DNA from: Fulvia fulva
Lineage: Eukaryota > Ascomycota > Dothideomycetes > Mycosphaerellales > Mycosphaerellaceae
DNA: 64,000 bases
Assembly (NCBI RefSeq): GCF_020509005.1
Contig: NC_063012.1
Coordinates: 2,604,001 to 2,668,000 of the forward strand
Reading direction: 5' to 3'
Made by a program: the position numbers and the translations under genes. Shown in pieces: positions 11,330-24,633 of this stretch (positions are counted from its first letter, which is position 1; the number at the start of each line of letters is the position of its first letter). Under the pieces are notes generated by a model. The model ran no database searches, had not been told where the DNA came from, and saw nothing but the letters and a program-made list of their open reading frames with translations.

Positions 11330-14308
11330 ATTATGTCTCTAGAAGGCTCGGAGCGCTATCGGGCCTATTGTCTTAGGGGGCTTCCTTTTCTAGTCCTACT
11401 CCTATAGGTAGCTCGCTATCTATTCCGCTAGGCTTTAGGTCTTAGCCTTGCTCACGCCGGCCTAGCGAGTCCTACGCTCCTCCTCTTTTCGTACTAGCCA
11501 TTCGGTACTTGTCTATATAGCCGCAAAGGTAGTAAGGTCATCCTCTTTTTAGCTTGTCCTATGTCCCGCCCCTCTCCGGTAGTAGCTTTCTATCTTATTC
11601 TTTGCCTCCTAGATCGTAGTTTGTACTAGGTAACCTATCGTCCTTACCGCGTATTGAATTCTTATTCCCCGGATATACTAGCCGATTAGTAGTGTTCCTG
11701 TCTCCATTTCTACCGTACTTATTAACGTTGTCTTATATACGCCTAGTACCCTACGTAGGTTACCTACCTATATCCTGTTTAGGGGTTGCTCTATCCGTTT
11801 CGGGATCGGCTTGCCTACGCCTCCTGTTCCCTAAATCTATGCCCCGTATAACATAGCTAGTCTAACGATTGCCTTATATATTACTCTTGCCTTATTAAAT
11901 ATTGCTCCCTATATAGATACCGTAAGTCTCTTTATCGAGGCTTCGTTAACTTGTGCTCGACTCTAGGCTTTCTTAACCTATATATTCTAGCTTAGCTTCG
12001 GGTCGAGCTAGATCCCTAGTACTCGTAGCTCCGCTAATAGCTTTGTCTCGTAGCCTTAGATTCTTACCGCCGCCTTTATATTATAGTATGTTCTCGCTTT
12101 ACTAAAGTGTATAAGTTAGTACTTTTTAGGGGCGAACCGGGCACTATACTTCTTTGCCTACTCCTCGCATTTCTTATACCTATCTTCGAGGAGGCGATAG
12201 TTCTCTTCTATCGAGTCTAACTAGGCTAGGATGTTTATGTCGTCTACGAACCCCGATACTAAGGTTTACGGAGAGGTGAGTAGGGGGATTAGATTAGACA
12301 TAAATATTAGAAATAGGATAGAAGAGAGAGTAGATCCCTAAGGTATTCTAGCCTCTACCTTTACCGGGTCGGACGTATACCTCCCTAGGACTAGGTATAT
12401 CGCCCGTTCCTAGAGAAAGGAGTAGACGAACTTCGTTACCTACTAGGGGATGCCTTTTATATTATAGGATATATATTAGCCTTTAGTATAAGACGTTATC
12501 GAAGGCTCCTATAATGTCGACGGATAGTAAGGACGCCGCTCGGTTCCTACCGTAGTACTAGAGGGTCTAAATTTACTCCGTAATTAGCTCTATTACTATT
12601 AGTGTCGATCGCTAGCTTCTTCCCCCTATCTGTGTTGCTAGGAGTACGTAGTTGTCCTCGGCTAGCTACGTAAGTCTCTAGGCTACTATCTTTTCTAGGA
12701 CCTTCCCTATTGTGTTTAGAAGTACGATTAGTCTATACGACTTGGACTAAGTATAGTCTTCCTTCTATAGCTTACGTAGCACTACTATTATAGACTCTCT
12801 ATACGGCTTTAGGTGATACCCTAGCCGTAGGTACGCGGTAAACAGGTTTGCTAGGCTCGGCGCGATCTCTTCTCTATACTCTTTTAGTAGTATATTTAGT
12901 ATCCTGTCTAGGCCTAGGGCTTTCCGTCCTTTTAGCTTACTTATAACTCCTGTTACTATATTAGAGCTAACCGCCTAATCTATGTCTAGGGGTTCCGGGT
13001 ATATACTCGGGTCGATATCCGTAAGGTCTACCTCTACTTACGTCGAAAAGAAATGGTCGGCTAATACTTTCGCCTTGCCCCGGGGCGTAGCCTAGGCAAT
13101 CCCTTCGCGGTCTACGATTAGGGGGAAGTGAGGGGTTTACTGCTCTTTAGGTAGTCGTGTCTATTTAGTAAGTCTCTATATCTATTCCGGGTTTTCTATA
13201 ACGAGCCCGATCGTCGCTCTCTAGTCCTATAGCTTGTCGCGTCTTATCTATGCCTTCTTCTCTTGTGTCGCGCGACAGTATTGCTCCTACGTCTCTTAGG
13301 TGTGCTCCTTCGTCCACTGTCGCCTTGCCCTTCTAGCCTCCCTTACCTTCGTAGAGCATTTAGGGGTCTAGAAGGCCTTCTACTACGTTAAGGGCCGGAG
13401 TAACGGCGTATATTGTCCCGCTACTTACTATATAACCGAGGTAATCTGTTCCGCTACTTGATCTAGCTAAGCTGTCGTCTCGAGTTCTCTATACTATAGT
13501 AGGTTCGCTATTAGGAAGCCTCTTATATCGTCCTAGCGTACCTTCTTCTAGTTACGGCGTGGTTTGCTTATAGGCTCCTCTATCGCCTTTACCCCTAGCG
13601 TCGTTTAGATAGGGATATAGTCTAAGGAGGCTTCTAGCGCGTAGTTCGGTCGGCATTAGACTAGTCTCTCTTCAAGTTCTCGTAATAGAAAGTATAGGTC
13701 GATCGTGCTTATACTTATACGGGCCTTCTACGTCTCTATTCCCTTTAGTATTACTAAGGCCATTCCGTAGCGTACGGTTATATCTAGTAGCTTTTCCCCT
13801 AGAAACGCGTACGGGGGAGTGAATTCGAGTCCCTACCGTAGGTAGTGGAGGTTAAAGTCGCCGAGGAGTACTTACTTTATGTCTTAGCTTAGGGTCCGCT
13901 CTAGGTAAGCGAGAGTTCCTAGTTCCCTACTCGTCCGACCCCGCGGTAGCGGGTTATAAACGTTATAGATCTAGATAGGGCCTTGTGTCGTGTCGATCTA
14001 GATTGATGTTATGTCTCCTAGGTTGCCCTACTACGGTAGTATAACCTTCTACGACTCAAGGTCTATAGTCTTGCTTACGTATATATATGTCCTCGGGATA
14101 ACGCCTCGTTAGCCCGCGATTACGGTATAGTATCTCTAGTTATTATAAGTAGCTAGGAGTCCTTCGTAGGGGTTGACCTATAGTTCCTATACCGCGATAA
14201 TATAGTGCCGTAGCGGGTCTAGCTCTTATAGAAAGTGGCGCTAGACCTTGTCCCTACTTTTGTTTACGTTATACTATACGATAGTAATGTCGTCGTATAG
14301 TATTATTC
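11330..14308 (-). pseudogene. LINE-A1 ORF2 (5' and central part), RIP-inactivated
   Basis: The minus strand follows LINE-A2 ORF2 along its length, from the ORF2 start near 14,308 (ATG mutated to ATA) to the A2 insertion point. The remaining C-terminal part lies at about 6,035-6,411. The GFVDD catalytic box is readable near 12,240. At about 13,980 the sequence is ggcccta, which keeps the frame that LINE-A2 lost. Gln and Trp codons are almost all stops. Confidence 0.8.
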
Positions 14309-15657
14309 GTTATCCGTAAGGTCTATTTCCGTACTAACCTACTATGTCTCCTAAGCCTATATCTCGCTATCCGGCTAGCCCTAGGGCCGCTAGGGCGCCC
14401 TAAAGATTCGTATTTAGCCTAGTTTGTTAGCGGCCCGGTTAAGGTGTCGAGGCCTACCGGGAGGTAGATACGTTTACGGTTAGGTTCCCTTGTTCGTCTC
14501 TTCTACCCTCTTCCTTTTACTCGGCTCGAAGCCCTTATATACGGTAGGTCCCTCCTACTACCGTTAGGGGTACCTAGCTAGTATAGAAATCCTTGCTTGT
14601 CTCGCTCGTTCTTATACTACTATTCTAGTTAGGTATTAGCTTAAGTATACTAGGTGCCTTCTACCGTAGTATATACACCTACTCTCCTTTTTTAGGCATT
14701 CCCTTCCCTAGTGTAGGCCTACGTAGTAAGGACACCTTAGGGTCTTCTCCCCGTATTTTAGTGCTATATGACCGGACTGCTAGTATTAGAAGCACTATAG
14801 TACCCTATAGCTACTCTAATAGATCTCCGTGTCTATTCTCTCGTAGTTCTAGAATAGCCTATTGTCTAGTATCTAGTTAGCTTGTTCCGCTATCTCTACC
14901 TAAATAATAAGCGATAAGTATGTCTTTTCTCGGTCTACTGTCTTATATAGCTATGCCGCCTTCGTTAGTCGTACTCCTAGGGAGGTGTTCTAGTTCTATA
15001 CTTAGAGGTAGGGAAGGTCTTCGACCTCAAATGTCCTAGGGACCCCGTAGGCAATAACGGTATACTGTTAGTAGGAGACTCGTACCGACTTCGCGACTTT
15101 AGTAGTCCACTCCTTATAGGTCTCTAGCTTTCGTCTATTAGACTCTTATACGGTAAAGAGTCTTACTACGCCTATTGCCTCTACCCTCGCTCTAACTACC
15201 TCCTTTTGGCCGATTCTATCGACAATCTCCTTGCTTATTAGGGCTACGATTTCTTGTTTTTCCGCCGGATTAGGAATATATAGGCGTACCGCCTTACTTG
15301 CCTTCGGAGGGGGTTAATTCTTACCTACTACTACTATTACCTATATAGTTGGTTTCTAGGCTACCTTCTATATTACTTATTGGATTGTTTTCGGGATTTG
15401 GTATAATAGCGCTTTTAGCGCTCCTAGTAGCTATACTATAGTGTTCTTATATGTCCGGGCTAGGTGTTCGCTATCCCCTAGTAAGTCTTCCGCCTCCGTA
15501 TATAGGGTCGTCTACGCTATGTTGTTTGTCGTTAGCCTCTACTTTCTATATAGTAGGCCTTAGCTTATGTCCTAGGTTTTTCCTTAGTCTGTTCCCCGGT
15601 TTGACTCTTAGTATAGAGTGTTCGTAAGGCTATAGCTCTCGTTAGTTACTATCCTTC
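14306..15657 (-). pseudogene. LINE-A1 ORF1, RIP-inactivated
   Basis: The minus strand matches LINE-A2 ORF1 from its start (ATG changed to ATA near 15,655) to the ORF1/ORF2 junction. Several Cys codons of the zinc knuckles have become Tyr. About 300 bp of further element sequence (15,668-15,966) precede it and are read as 5' UTR. Confidence 0.75.
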
Positions 15658-15966
15658 GCTACTATTCGGGGTCGCGCTTCCTAATTAGGTAGTTGTCCTC
15701 CGTAACTCCGTAACTCTAGGGTCTACCTTTAGGGGAACGGAACCTCAGTTTTAGGGTTCTTTATACTACGATTACGCCGCCGCTAGCGTAGGCGGGTCGC
15801 TACTACTTAAGTGGATTGCTCGCCTTAATAAGGGCTATCGAATAAATAGTCCTCGTCCGCTATAGGTATTACCTTCCTATTATCCTATCTCTCTTTTTTT
15901 TAGTATAGCGATATAGAGCCATAAAATATATATAGTGATCCTAAAAAAAACAAGATAATAAACCTC

Positions 15967-15981
15967 TAGTTACTAATATAG
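15967..15981. repeat. Right target-site duplication of LINE-A1
   Basis: tagttactaatatag, matching 5,827-5,841 with two RIP-type differences. It ends 8 bp before the Gypsy-II LTR. Confidence 0.6.
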
Positions 15982-15989
15982 TCGTAATA

Positions 15990-16174
15990 TATTACCGTAC
16001 CGGCGTATATTTACTTAAACCCGTAGGTACGTACCTAGACCTCGCGCCTACTAACTAATCCGACTAGCGGCTTAGCGCCCGTATATAACTCTCGCGCCCT
16101 CCGCGCCTCCCTTAGATAGAACATCTATTCGAATTATACTTTACCCGACTACGTACTTATACCTACTTATAATA
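15990..16174 (+). repeat. Gypsy-II 5' LTR
   Basis: The sequence from tattaccgtaccggcg to acctacttataata is repeated at 37,970-38,154 with only a handful of differences, mostly transitions. Confidence 0.88.
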
Positions 16175-16249
16175 CTTCGAATAGATTCTTACTAACGTAT
16201 AGAGAGACGCGAGAAGCTATATTCGGGAGATTATAGAGAAACCGCGATA

Positions 16250-18440
16250 GTATATAAGGAAGTACTAAGATTAGGTATCGTACTCGCTAAGTCGTACCTT
16301 AAAGTAGATTATAGCTAATATAGTAACAATAGCGAGACAGACCGGTACCGGCGTACTAGGCGTAAGTATAGAGAATACTAATAGACGCGTTTATTACGCG
16401 TCCCTTAATAGATTATCCTTCTTTACCCTACTATCCGATCTACCCGATAACGATAGCGCGAACCCGGTAATATAGACTTAAAGACGTAAAGAGGATATCG
16501 TAAATAGGCTCCTCGACGAGAATAACTAGTACCGTAAGTAGTATAAGAAGGTATTTGACTAACTTAAGGCGATTAAGGAAGAGGAGGTCGAGATAGAGCT
16601 AAACTTAGCTAACCTATATAGGGTAGAGTTTATCGAGGATAAGACAGAAGATAAGGGTACTAAGGTACCGAGGAAGAGGAGGGTTACTATCGACAACTTC
16701 TAGGAAGCCTTCGACTCGTTAAACGGGTTAAATATAGACAAGTCTAAGAAGACGGTCAATGACTATCCCTAATAGATCTATAAGTTCCTCTATAATATCG
16801 AGTCTGATTACCGACGTACGTATAAACTTAATACTACGCTCGATATAGCTAACCGTATTAACCTCCGTAAGGCGTAAGATACTAAGGACTAGATAGACCG
16901 ACTCGAGGATATAATCGACACGGAATAGGCGACTAGACAGTCCCTAGAAGAGGAGGTCACGCGACTAAAGGAGGAGATCGCTAAGCGCGATAATACTATC
17001 GTTATCGACCTAGACGAGCTTATAAGGGCTATAGATATAAAGAAGGTATATCGTACGTAGTATAAGGTAGCGGAGAGCAAGCTAGTAGAGACCGAGACTA
17101 AGCTCGTAGTAGCCGAGAAGCGTATTACTAAGCTTAAGAAGTAAGAGAACGACCGTAGCTAGTCTAAGGAAAAGTAAGACCTACTACCTTAGCGAACCGA
17201 GTCTAAAGAGTTACTAGAGCGTCGGTAAAATAGAGGTAAACCTAATAAGAAGAAGTCGGACCCGGATTTATCGGACTTATTAGACGACGAGGACGACGGT
17301 AATAGGGGCCGTAAGAACGGCCGTAAGGACGGTAGTCGTAAGGGTAGGAAGAATCGCCCGAGTACCGACTTAGATAGTAACCCTATCTCTATATATACGA
17401 CTTACGACGCCGACATAACTACTAGTATCAAGTCCTCTAACGAGCTCAAGGCCCCTACTAAGTTCGATCTAAAGAGCGACGACATTAAGTTCTAAGAGTA
17501 GTAGCGTACTACTAAAGCTAAGCTCTAAGCCTCGAAGTACCGTACTATAAAGGACTCCCTTTAGAACGTCTAGAGCTAGTTAAAGAACGGTATATAGACC
17601 TATGTCGACTTAAAGATCCCTAGTCTTACGAAGTCTACGGAAGGTACGACTACTTAGTACGCTTCTATAGATAAGATAATAGAAGATCTAGCCCGGCGCT
17701 ACGGTACCCGGAATACCTATACTAATGCTATAACTAAGCTTAATAGTCTATAGTAGGGTAATAAGGAGAAGTTTAGTGACTTCTACCTATCCTTCCGTAA
17801 GAACGCCGATATTGTTAACCTTAATAACGGCGCGAAGGAAAAGAAACTCGAGAAGGACTTCCTACTCCGTAAGTTAAACTCGCGCTACGACAACCGTAGT
17901 ATAAACGAGGACATAGTCAATATGACCCTTAAGCAAGTCGTGTCTACGCTATATAACTACGAGGACAAGTTTAAGGCGTTCGACCTTAAGTACGGTAAGA
18001 CCGGTAATAGTAAAAAGACCTAAAGTAATAAGAAGACTACTAAGGGTAACGACAATAAGAAGGATACGGCTTCGGGTAGTAGCGATAATAACACTAACCC
18101 GAACGCTAAGACTAAGTAGGCTAATCGACCTTAGGCATTTTAGTATATCTAACCTTTAGATACTACTCGCGCCTAGGAATATATCGATTAGAATTGGTAC
18201 TTAAAATGCAAATAAGAAGGTCACCGCCGTATTAATACCGATTAGTACCCCCTTCGAGATGTCGCCCGCCGCCTATTTACGCTAGGCTATAACCTAAGTA
18301 ATAACCGCCGTAACGGTAGTAATAGTAGTAACGCTAATACTACCGGCGGCGCGGGAAACGCCTAGTCCACTCCGTAAGCGTAATACGTAGTAGACCGTAC
18401 GAGTTAGAGTTACGAGAAAACGAGAAAAAGTATAAATATA
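16250..18440 (+). pseudogene. Gypsy-II gag, RIP-inactivated
   Basis: A long plus-strand reading with coiled-coil-like, charged stretches (LEDIIDTE*ATRQSLEEEV near 16,900 and RLKEEIAKRDNTIVIDLDEL near 16,970) is followed by an acidic/basic linker and a capsid-like region. The capsid-like part includes KFSDFYLSFRKNADIVNLNN near 17,770, then an Asn/Ser/Gly-rich tail to about 18,350. A degenerate knuckle (NWYLKCK*EGHRR) lies near 18,195. Stop codons are frequent and of RIP type. The start is approximate. Confidence 0.7.
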
Positions 18441-19805
18441 AACATAGGCCTCCTAAGGGAGGAAAGGTTTTAAGTATATCGGTATACTCCCTACTAGCTA
18501 TAAACTACTCTATAGATAAGTATAATCTAGTAATAGCTTCTTATCTAGTTATACTATATATAGTGAATAGAAAGATCCCTACTTAAACCCTTTATAAAAA
18601 TAGTACTAACTCTACGTACTTTAATATCGACTTTACGTATAAGAACGACCTTAATATAATATAGCTACCTAATCCGTTAGGGCTAATATTAGTAGATAGC
18701 CGACCCACTAGTGACCTTATTACTTATAGAACAACGGTATAGATTCAGATCGGTAACTACGTAGAGACTAGGTCTAGCTACTACGTATTACTAGAATACG
18801 ATATAGTCCTCGGCCGTCCCTAGTACGACGAGCATTAACCTACGTTCTACTATACGTTAGGAACTATAACCCTATTCTTACTATATTGTCGACAGAACTA
18901 TATACTTAGAACTGAACTAGTATACGTATAGTCTATTAATAATAAGGGTATTATACTAAGAGGCGTTCTTTAGACCGAGATACTAGTACTAGAGAGTTCG
19001 CGACCTTAAGCTCTATCTAATTACGTCAAACCCTACGTAGAGGATAGAGACGAACCTATAGTAGTATAGGAGACGTATACGACGAAGGTAGTAATACGAC
19101 ATACCGTCGATATCTACGATAAACCGGAACCGTCTTATTACGTCCGCTAGCTACTACCCGCCGATAGGGTTAAAACACTTAAGCGCCTAGCGCGTCGAAC
19201 GAAGAAAGAACTAGAGGTCGAGACTGAGCCGGAGATCGATATCAAGCCTATTAATATAGAAGCACTTCGGCGTATAAGCCGGAGGAAGGGCTATAAAGTA
19301 TATATAATATAGATGTTTAACCTAAAAGAAAATCTTAATAAATAAGTCGCGCGAGACCCGCTATCCGCGTATATACTAAAGGCTTTTAGTATAAGAGCGA
19401 AGCTAGTACTAGGAGGTAGTACGGCGATATTAGTAGATACTAATACTTAAGAAAACATAGATAGATAGGAAGAGCCCCGGGGTGACTATACCTAGCGGTA
19501 ACTTAACGCCTCTACTATATTAGCTAACGACTATTAACGTTTTATAAACGGTAAGGACAAAGACTAGGATCCTATCCCTTTGTAACTAGTAGAGTTTAGG
19601 GAAACAGCTAGGCTATTTAGCCGTAAGGAAGTAGATAAGGTCCTACCGCGACGGCCTAGCGTAGACTATAGGATCAAGCTAAAGAATAGTTAGACACCGC
19701 TATTTCGAAGACTATACTCCTTCTCTATACGAGAGAACGAGGTCATTAAGAAGTAGATCGACGACTAACTTAAGAAAGGTTTTATTTAGAGAAGCGTATT
19801 ACTAG
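18441..19805 (+). pseudogene. Gypsy-II protease and start of RT, cut by LINE-B1
   Basis: LGLILVDSRPTSDLI near 18,680 corresponds to the L-V-D-S-G-A-T-S protease active site with the Gly lost. EYDIVLGRP*YDEH near 18,795 is the conserved second flap of Gypsy proteases. The RT begins with LYSFSIRENEVIKK near 19,710 and LKKGFI near 19,773, where LINE-B1 interrupts. The reading resumes at 29,796. Confidence 0.75.
19791..19805. repeat. Left target-site duplication of LINE-B1
   Basis: gaagcgtattactag is repeated exactly at 29,781-29,795, within the Gypsy-II RT. Confidence 0.9.
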
Positions 19806-19860
19806 ATAGATAGATTTGTTATTCCCCTATTCTAGGACCCTACTCGGCCTATATAGGTAT

Positions 19861-19876
19861 ATATCTATTGTTATAT
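19861..19876. repeat. Left target-site duplication of LINE-D
   Basis: atatctattgttatat is repeated at 24,841-24,856. The undisturbed site is present once in LINE-B2 near 30,850. Confidence 0.92.
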
Positions 19877-19939
19877 CTAGGTAACCTATCTATATAGATT
19901 GCCGATATACTATACCTGAAGGTTAGAACGGATTGAAAA

Positions 19940-21232
19940 ATGGCGACGACGACGGCAGTAGACGACCGAGAGCAAGGGGGAGACGAGGGGAGGACGCTCT
20001 GCAAGAAGGCGGAAGAGATGGTAGCGGCAGAAGAAGGGAGGTTTCCGGAGAGAGCACTGAAAGGAGTAATAAGCGAACTGCTCGGGGGACTGAAGGCGCT
20101 CAAACGACAAACAAGCACTACGATCAACATGGCAATCGAGGCAGCAACACGAAACGTAAGAAACAACCCTCAAAGAGACCCGAGACAGACCTAGGGCCTA
20201 ACGACCTGGGCAACAATCGCGAGCCAACCTACCCCCCCTCAAAGCACAGTACTACGAGTCCATATTACGGACCAGAAAGAGAAGGAAGAGATAGGAAAGA
20301 TGACCGGGAGGGAGATAGTCGAGAAGATCGGAGTAAAGGGAATAGTAGGGGCAAGGGCAGACAACAAAGGGGTCAAGCTGTTTATAGCACACGTACAGGA
20401 CAAGAAGGCCCTCGAAATAAACAAGGAGTAGACACTGAAGATCGGGAGCACAGCGAAAGTCTCCCATCAACAGTACATAGTAATTGCGCATAGGGTCCCA
20501 CGAACCTTTGATATACAAAGGGATACACCAAACCTCCAGAGGCAAAACTAGGTAACAGCACTAGGACTACAGATCACAAAGACAGCGTGGGTCAAGAGGA
20601 AGATAGAGGAGGGCAAGAGGGCCTCCTCGCTGATCTTATGGGTTGCAACACCAGAGCAAGCGAACAAGGTCTTAGACCAAGGGTTGTACTGGGACTTTGA
20701 GAGGCTGGATGTAGAAATCCATCAGAGCAACCACAGAATCCTTCAATGTTTCAACTGTCAACAGTACGGACATATTGCCCCAAAGTGTAGCAAAGCCACA
20801 CCAGTCTGCTCACACTGTGCTGGTGATCACGCGACCCAAGAGTGCCAAAAACGGAAGGAGGACACAAGATGCACAGCATGTGGGAGAAAACACCCGGCAT
20901 AGTCAAACCAATGCCCAGTTAGACTATCAGCCCAGTAGAGAGCGCGGGAAGCAAGGGTAACAACACTAACCAGGTTCCTAGTAGGTGAACAGAAACAACC
21001 AGAGAGAACTACCCACCCGAATAAGAGACCCCGGCCATAAGAGGAGCCACAAATAGTGCTAGTAATAGGGAGACCAACGTTCTTGTACAAGGCAGCGCAG
21101 AGCAATAGACAAATGAGAATCAACCAAATGATAGGGAGCCAACCCCAAAGGGAAGAACAGGAGGAGGGACGGGAAAACTAACAGCAAGACCAACAGCAAG
21201 ACTAAACGGACCTAGACACAAACATGTCCTGA
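19940..21232 (+). pseudogene. LINE-D ORF1 (Gag-like, zinc knuckles)
   Basis: A single frame of 430 codons runs from ATG 19,940 to TGA 21,230-21,232. In-frame stops include TAG at 20,192 and others at Gln/Trp positions. Zinc knuckles CFNCQQYGHIAPKC (near 20,747) and CSHCAGDHATQEC are followed by a third Cys cluster (CTACGRKHPA). The preceding domain aligns by eye with LINE-A2 ORF1 (RVHITDQKEKEEI versus RLYITDPAEKQEI). The TGA shares its A with the ATG of ORF2 (TGATG at 21,230-21,234). Confidence 0.85.
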
Positions 21233-24200
21233 TGCCTCACACTAACAGACTATCAATCATTCAGTATAATGTGAACAGAAGCAAAGACAAGGTCCAAAGG
21301 AGCTTTCTACAAGCCTTAGACCCGGAGGAACACTACATTATAGCAATATAGGAACTATAGATCAACCCACACTCTAGGATTCTATCAACTATACGAGACC
21401 CGAGATACTACGTAGTAATAAACAGAACCGAGGGAGTCCCACGAACTTGTATCTATGTCAGTAAGAAGGTACTAGCAGAGGACTGGCAGGCCTAGCCGAG
21501 AACCGACAGGGATATCACCACAGTGCAGCTTAAAACAACTTAAGGCCAAGTCCTGATCTATAGCGTATACAACCCACCTCCAGAGTCCAGAAGCAGCACA
21601 CAACTACACACGCTAGGAAGGCTCCCGGAAGCAATAGACCAACAAAACCACAACATCGTGATAGGAGATTTCAACCTCCACCACCTAAAGTGGGGATCGG
21701 ACTTCACCCTAGTACACCACTTCTTAGCAGGGAGGCTCATTAGTCAGATGGAAACAGCCCAAATGGACTTGATCACGCCAAAGGGAACAGAAACTTGGGC
21801 TAGAAACAACAGTTCTAGCACGCTAGACCTATGCTTCATGTCCTACGCCTTAACACGACGGGTAGAAAGCTGCACAGTCAATGACCAACTAGAGTCCTTA
21901 TCAGACCACTATCCAATCCAAACCGACATCCAACTCACAGTTGAGGAGGAGAGGGAACCTGAGAGGAGGCTCTGCTAGAAGCAGGCCGAGTGGACACTAG
22001 TACAGTAGCGGCTAGAAGGCGAACTAGAACAGGTGAACATTGATAATATACACACAACGGAGGGGATTGACCAAGTAGTGGAGCAGCTGATAGAAGCTAT
22101 ACAAAGGGCAGCCCAGGCCCATATACCTGAGAAGAGATGGTCGCTATACCAGAAGCCATACTGGACACTAGAGTGCATAGCCAAAGTCAAGGAGGCAAGG
22201 AGAGCAAGAAGGAGATGGGAGCAACGACGCACCCAAGCAAACTGGGAAGCCTATAACAACGCGTGCAAAGCAAAGAAGGCGCAGATCAGAAGAGACAAGA
22301 CGCAGGAGTGGAGGTCAACTGTAGGGATGATCACAGAACACCCGGAACAAATCTGGAGACTAGCAGAATGGGCTAGGAAACCAGACGAGGAACGAAACTC
22401 CCCGCCCCAGTTTCCCTTAATATAGGACCAAGACGGGGAAACGCAAACCACTCCGATAGGGAAAGCGAAAGCATTCGCAGACCACTTCTTCGGGACTTAG
22501 GTAGAGGCAGACCTAAGCAACATCCTAGGAACATACATTCCTCCGCTAAGGGAGGCTAACTAGTAAGTGTCTGCTATAGAGATCGGAAACATTATCAAGA
22601 AACTGAAGGGCAACAAAGCCCCAGGCCTAGACAAGATCCCTAACTGTTACCTAAAAGCTAGCAGTAGCCTTATCACTCCAGTGCTTGCGCCAATCTTTAC
22701 CCAGTATATGAAGTAGGGGTATTGCCCAAAGGCCTTTAGGCAATCACTGACTTGCGTCCTAAGGAAACCCCAAAAGGAAGACTATACCAAGTTGAAGTCA
22801 TACAGACCAATTGCGTTGCTGAACACACTAGGGAAGCTCCTAGAGAAGGTCGTGGCTATAAGGCTCACCGGAATAGTAGAAGAACACAACCTCCTCCCGG
22901 CAACGTAAATGGGGGGGAGATAAAAGAGATCTACCCTCATAGCAGTCGAACTGATCACAGAGCAAATCAGACACATCTGGCACTATGGCAATAACAAGGT
23001 AGCCTCACTGCTTTCACTAGACATATTAGGGGCTTTCGACAATGTGTCCTACGCAAGGCTCCTACACATCCTCAGAATGAAAAGCATCCCAGCCTAGATA
23101 GTACACTTTGTATAGTCATTCCTTAAGGACAGAACAACCCAGATCCTCCTAGGGTCCTTCAAAGCCCCGCAGACCCCAATTGCGAACACGGGCATCCCAC
23201 AGGGCTCTATACTCTCCCCAATTCTGTTCCTCCTCTTTATGGCCGACCTGACCCTACTCCTAGAAACAGTAAACACCTTAGCATCGGGGTTCGTAGATAA
23301 CACAAATATCCTAGCGTGGTCGGGGTCCACAGAGGAAAACTACGCACTCCTAGAGGAGAGACATAGACAATGCGAAAAGTGGGCAAGAGAGCATAGGGCA
23401 AAATTCGCACCGGACAAGTACTAACTTATCCATTTTAGTAAGGCAAAGACAAAACACAACTTAGCAGCACCAGTAAAAATCTAGGGGTTCGAGACCCATC
23501 CTACAAGGGAACTTAGAGTCCTTGGGATATGGCTAGACCCGAAACTCAGCTAGGGACCACAAGTGAAGAAGGCGTAAGCGAGAGCGGACACCAACAGACA
23601 ATCAATCGAGAGACTCACTACGTCAACCTAGGGGGCGACCTTCACAAAGGCCTAGACTATGTACAAGGCCATTGTCAAGCCCGCAATGCTATATAGAGCA
23701 GCAATTTGGGTAGCGGAAAAACACATCCCGAAGAGAATTGAGGACCCCCTTAACAGAGCGCAGGCAGCCTGCCTAAAGAGAGTACTAGGGGCATACAAGT
23801 CAACCCCTTACAGGACAATGGAAATGGAATCAGGTACAGCCCCTATCAGGGAGTACCTCCAGGGCATGAGGTGTCAATACGCAGAGAAGACATCAGCATA
23901 CCCAGCCTAGGGAACCATCCAAGCAGCTACTCAAAGGATAAGAACCTAGTGGGAGAGGAGGAGAAGACCTAACCGGCCACACATGATCCCACAGAAGGAA
24001 GCAGACCTAAAAACATCACAGGAAATCCTAGCAGCCCTTGAATAGAGAGAAGCTCTGAGGGAGCAAGCTAACACAGGGGACAAAGGGAAAAAGAAGCAAA
24101 GCCAAGCAGAAAGGATCGCAGGTCACCTATAGGAAACGCGTTCGAACCAAAAACCGGTGAGGCCAGGAGCCCTACTAGCGGCCAGGACCTTCGGGAGGTA

Positions 24201-24633
24201 TAACTACCTTATCTATAAAGACCTGAAGAGGGCGGAAGCAAGCATAGCTATCCAGATTCGCTCTGAGCACATTGGGCTAAGAGCATACTTGCACTAAAGA
24301 AGAGTCCTAGGATACGATTCTAAACGTTGCCCCTATGGCTACCTATCCCAAAACCCGGAGCACATGGTGCTGAACTGTACTAAGTGGGTAAAAGGGAGAA
24401 GCTAGTGGAGGGCGAAGGCAAGAGACAGGCAATACCAGGCCATCATCTAGGACAGACAAGATATAAGGAGAGTGACAAGATGGATCCTTAACGAGGACTA
24501 CCTAGAGCAATTCTCCCTAGCAGTAGAAACGGAAAGGTGGATAGAGAGGAGGGAGAGAGAGAGAAGAGCCGGGGAAACAGAAGGGAGAAAGGGAATCGAG
24601 AGGAGGACATCACTAGGGTTACGGGCAAGGTAG
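21232..24633 (+). pseudogene. LINE-D ORF2 (endonuclease and reverse transcriptase)
   Basis: The frame is continuous for 1,133 codons from ATG 21,232 to TAG 24,631-24,633, broken only by point-mutation stops. Motifs: LSIIQYNVNRSKDKVQ at the start, YSVYNPP near 21,560, VIGDFNLHHLKW near 21,658 and SLSDHYPI near 21,898. RT motifs are NKAPGLDKIPN near 22,611, KSYRPIALLNTLGKLLEKVV near 22,797, LLSLDILGAFDNVS near 23,008 and GFVDNTNILAW near 23,287. In the last, the second catalytic Asp has become Asn (GAC to AAC), so the enzyme would be dead even without stops. The C-terminal Cys-His cluster is CPYGYLSQNPEHMVLNC near 24,330, with one Cys mutated. Confidence 0.87.

Larger units (their letters stand above)
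5842..15966 (-). mobile_element. LINE-A1: Tad-like non-LTR retrotransposon, heavily RIPed, split by LINE-A2
   Basis: The element reads on the minus strand: 3' end at 5,842 with a (GATA)n/(ATCT)n tail, 5' end at about 15,966. LINE-A2 and one copy of its target duplication interrupt it at 6,412-11,329. Removing the insert joins 6,411 to 11,330 within one ORF2 codon context, and the joined sequence follows the same region of LINE-A2 (around 10,745-10,760). Net length is about 5.2 kb. It extends about 300 bp further 5' than LINE-A2 (15,668-15,966), probably its 5' UTR. CpA is nearly extinct and both ORFs are full of stops. Confidence 0.88.

Noticed and set aside
15980..15994. TAATA as 5-bp target duplication of Gypsy-II
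   Set aside because: TAATA occurs at both outer borders but also within the LTR ends, so the match cannot be told from chance.
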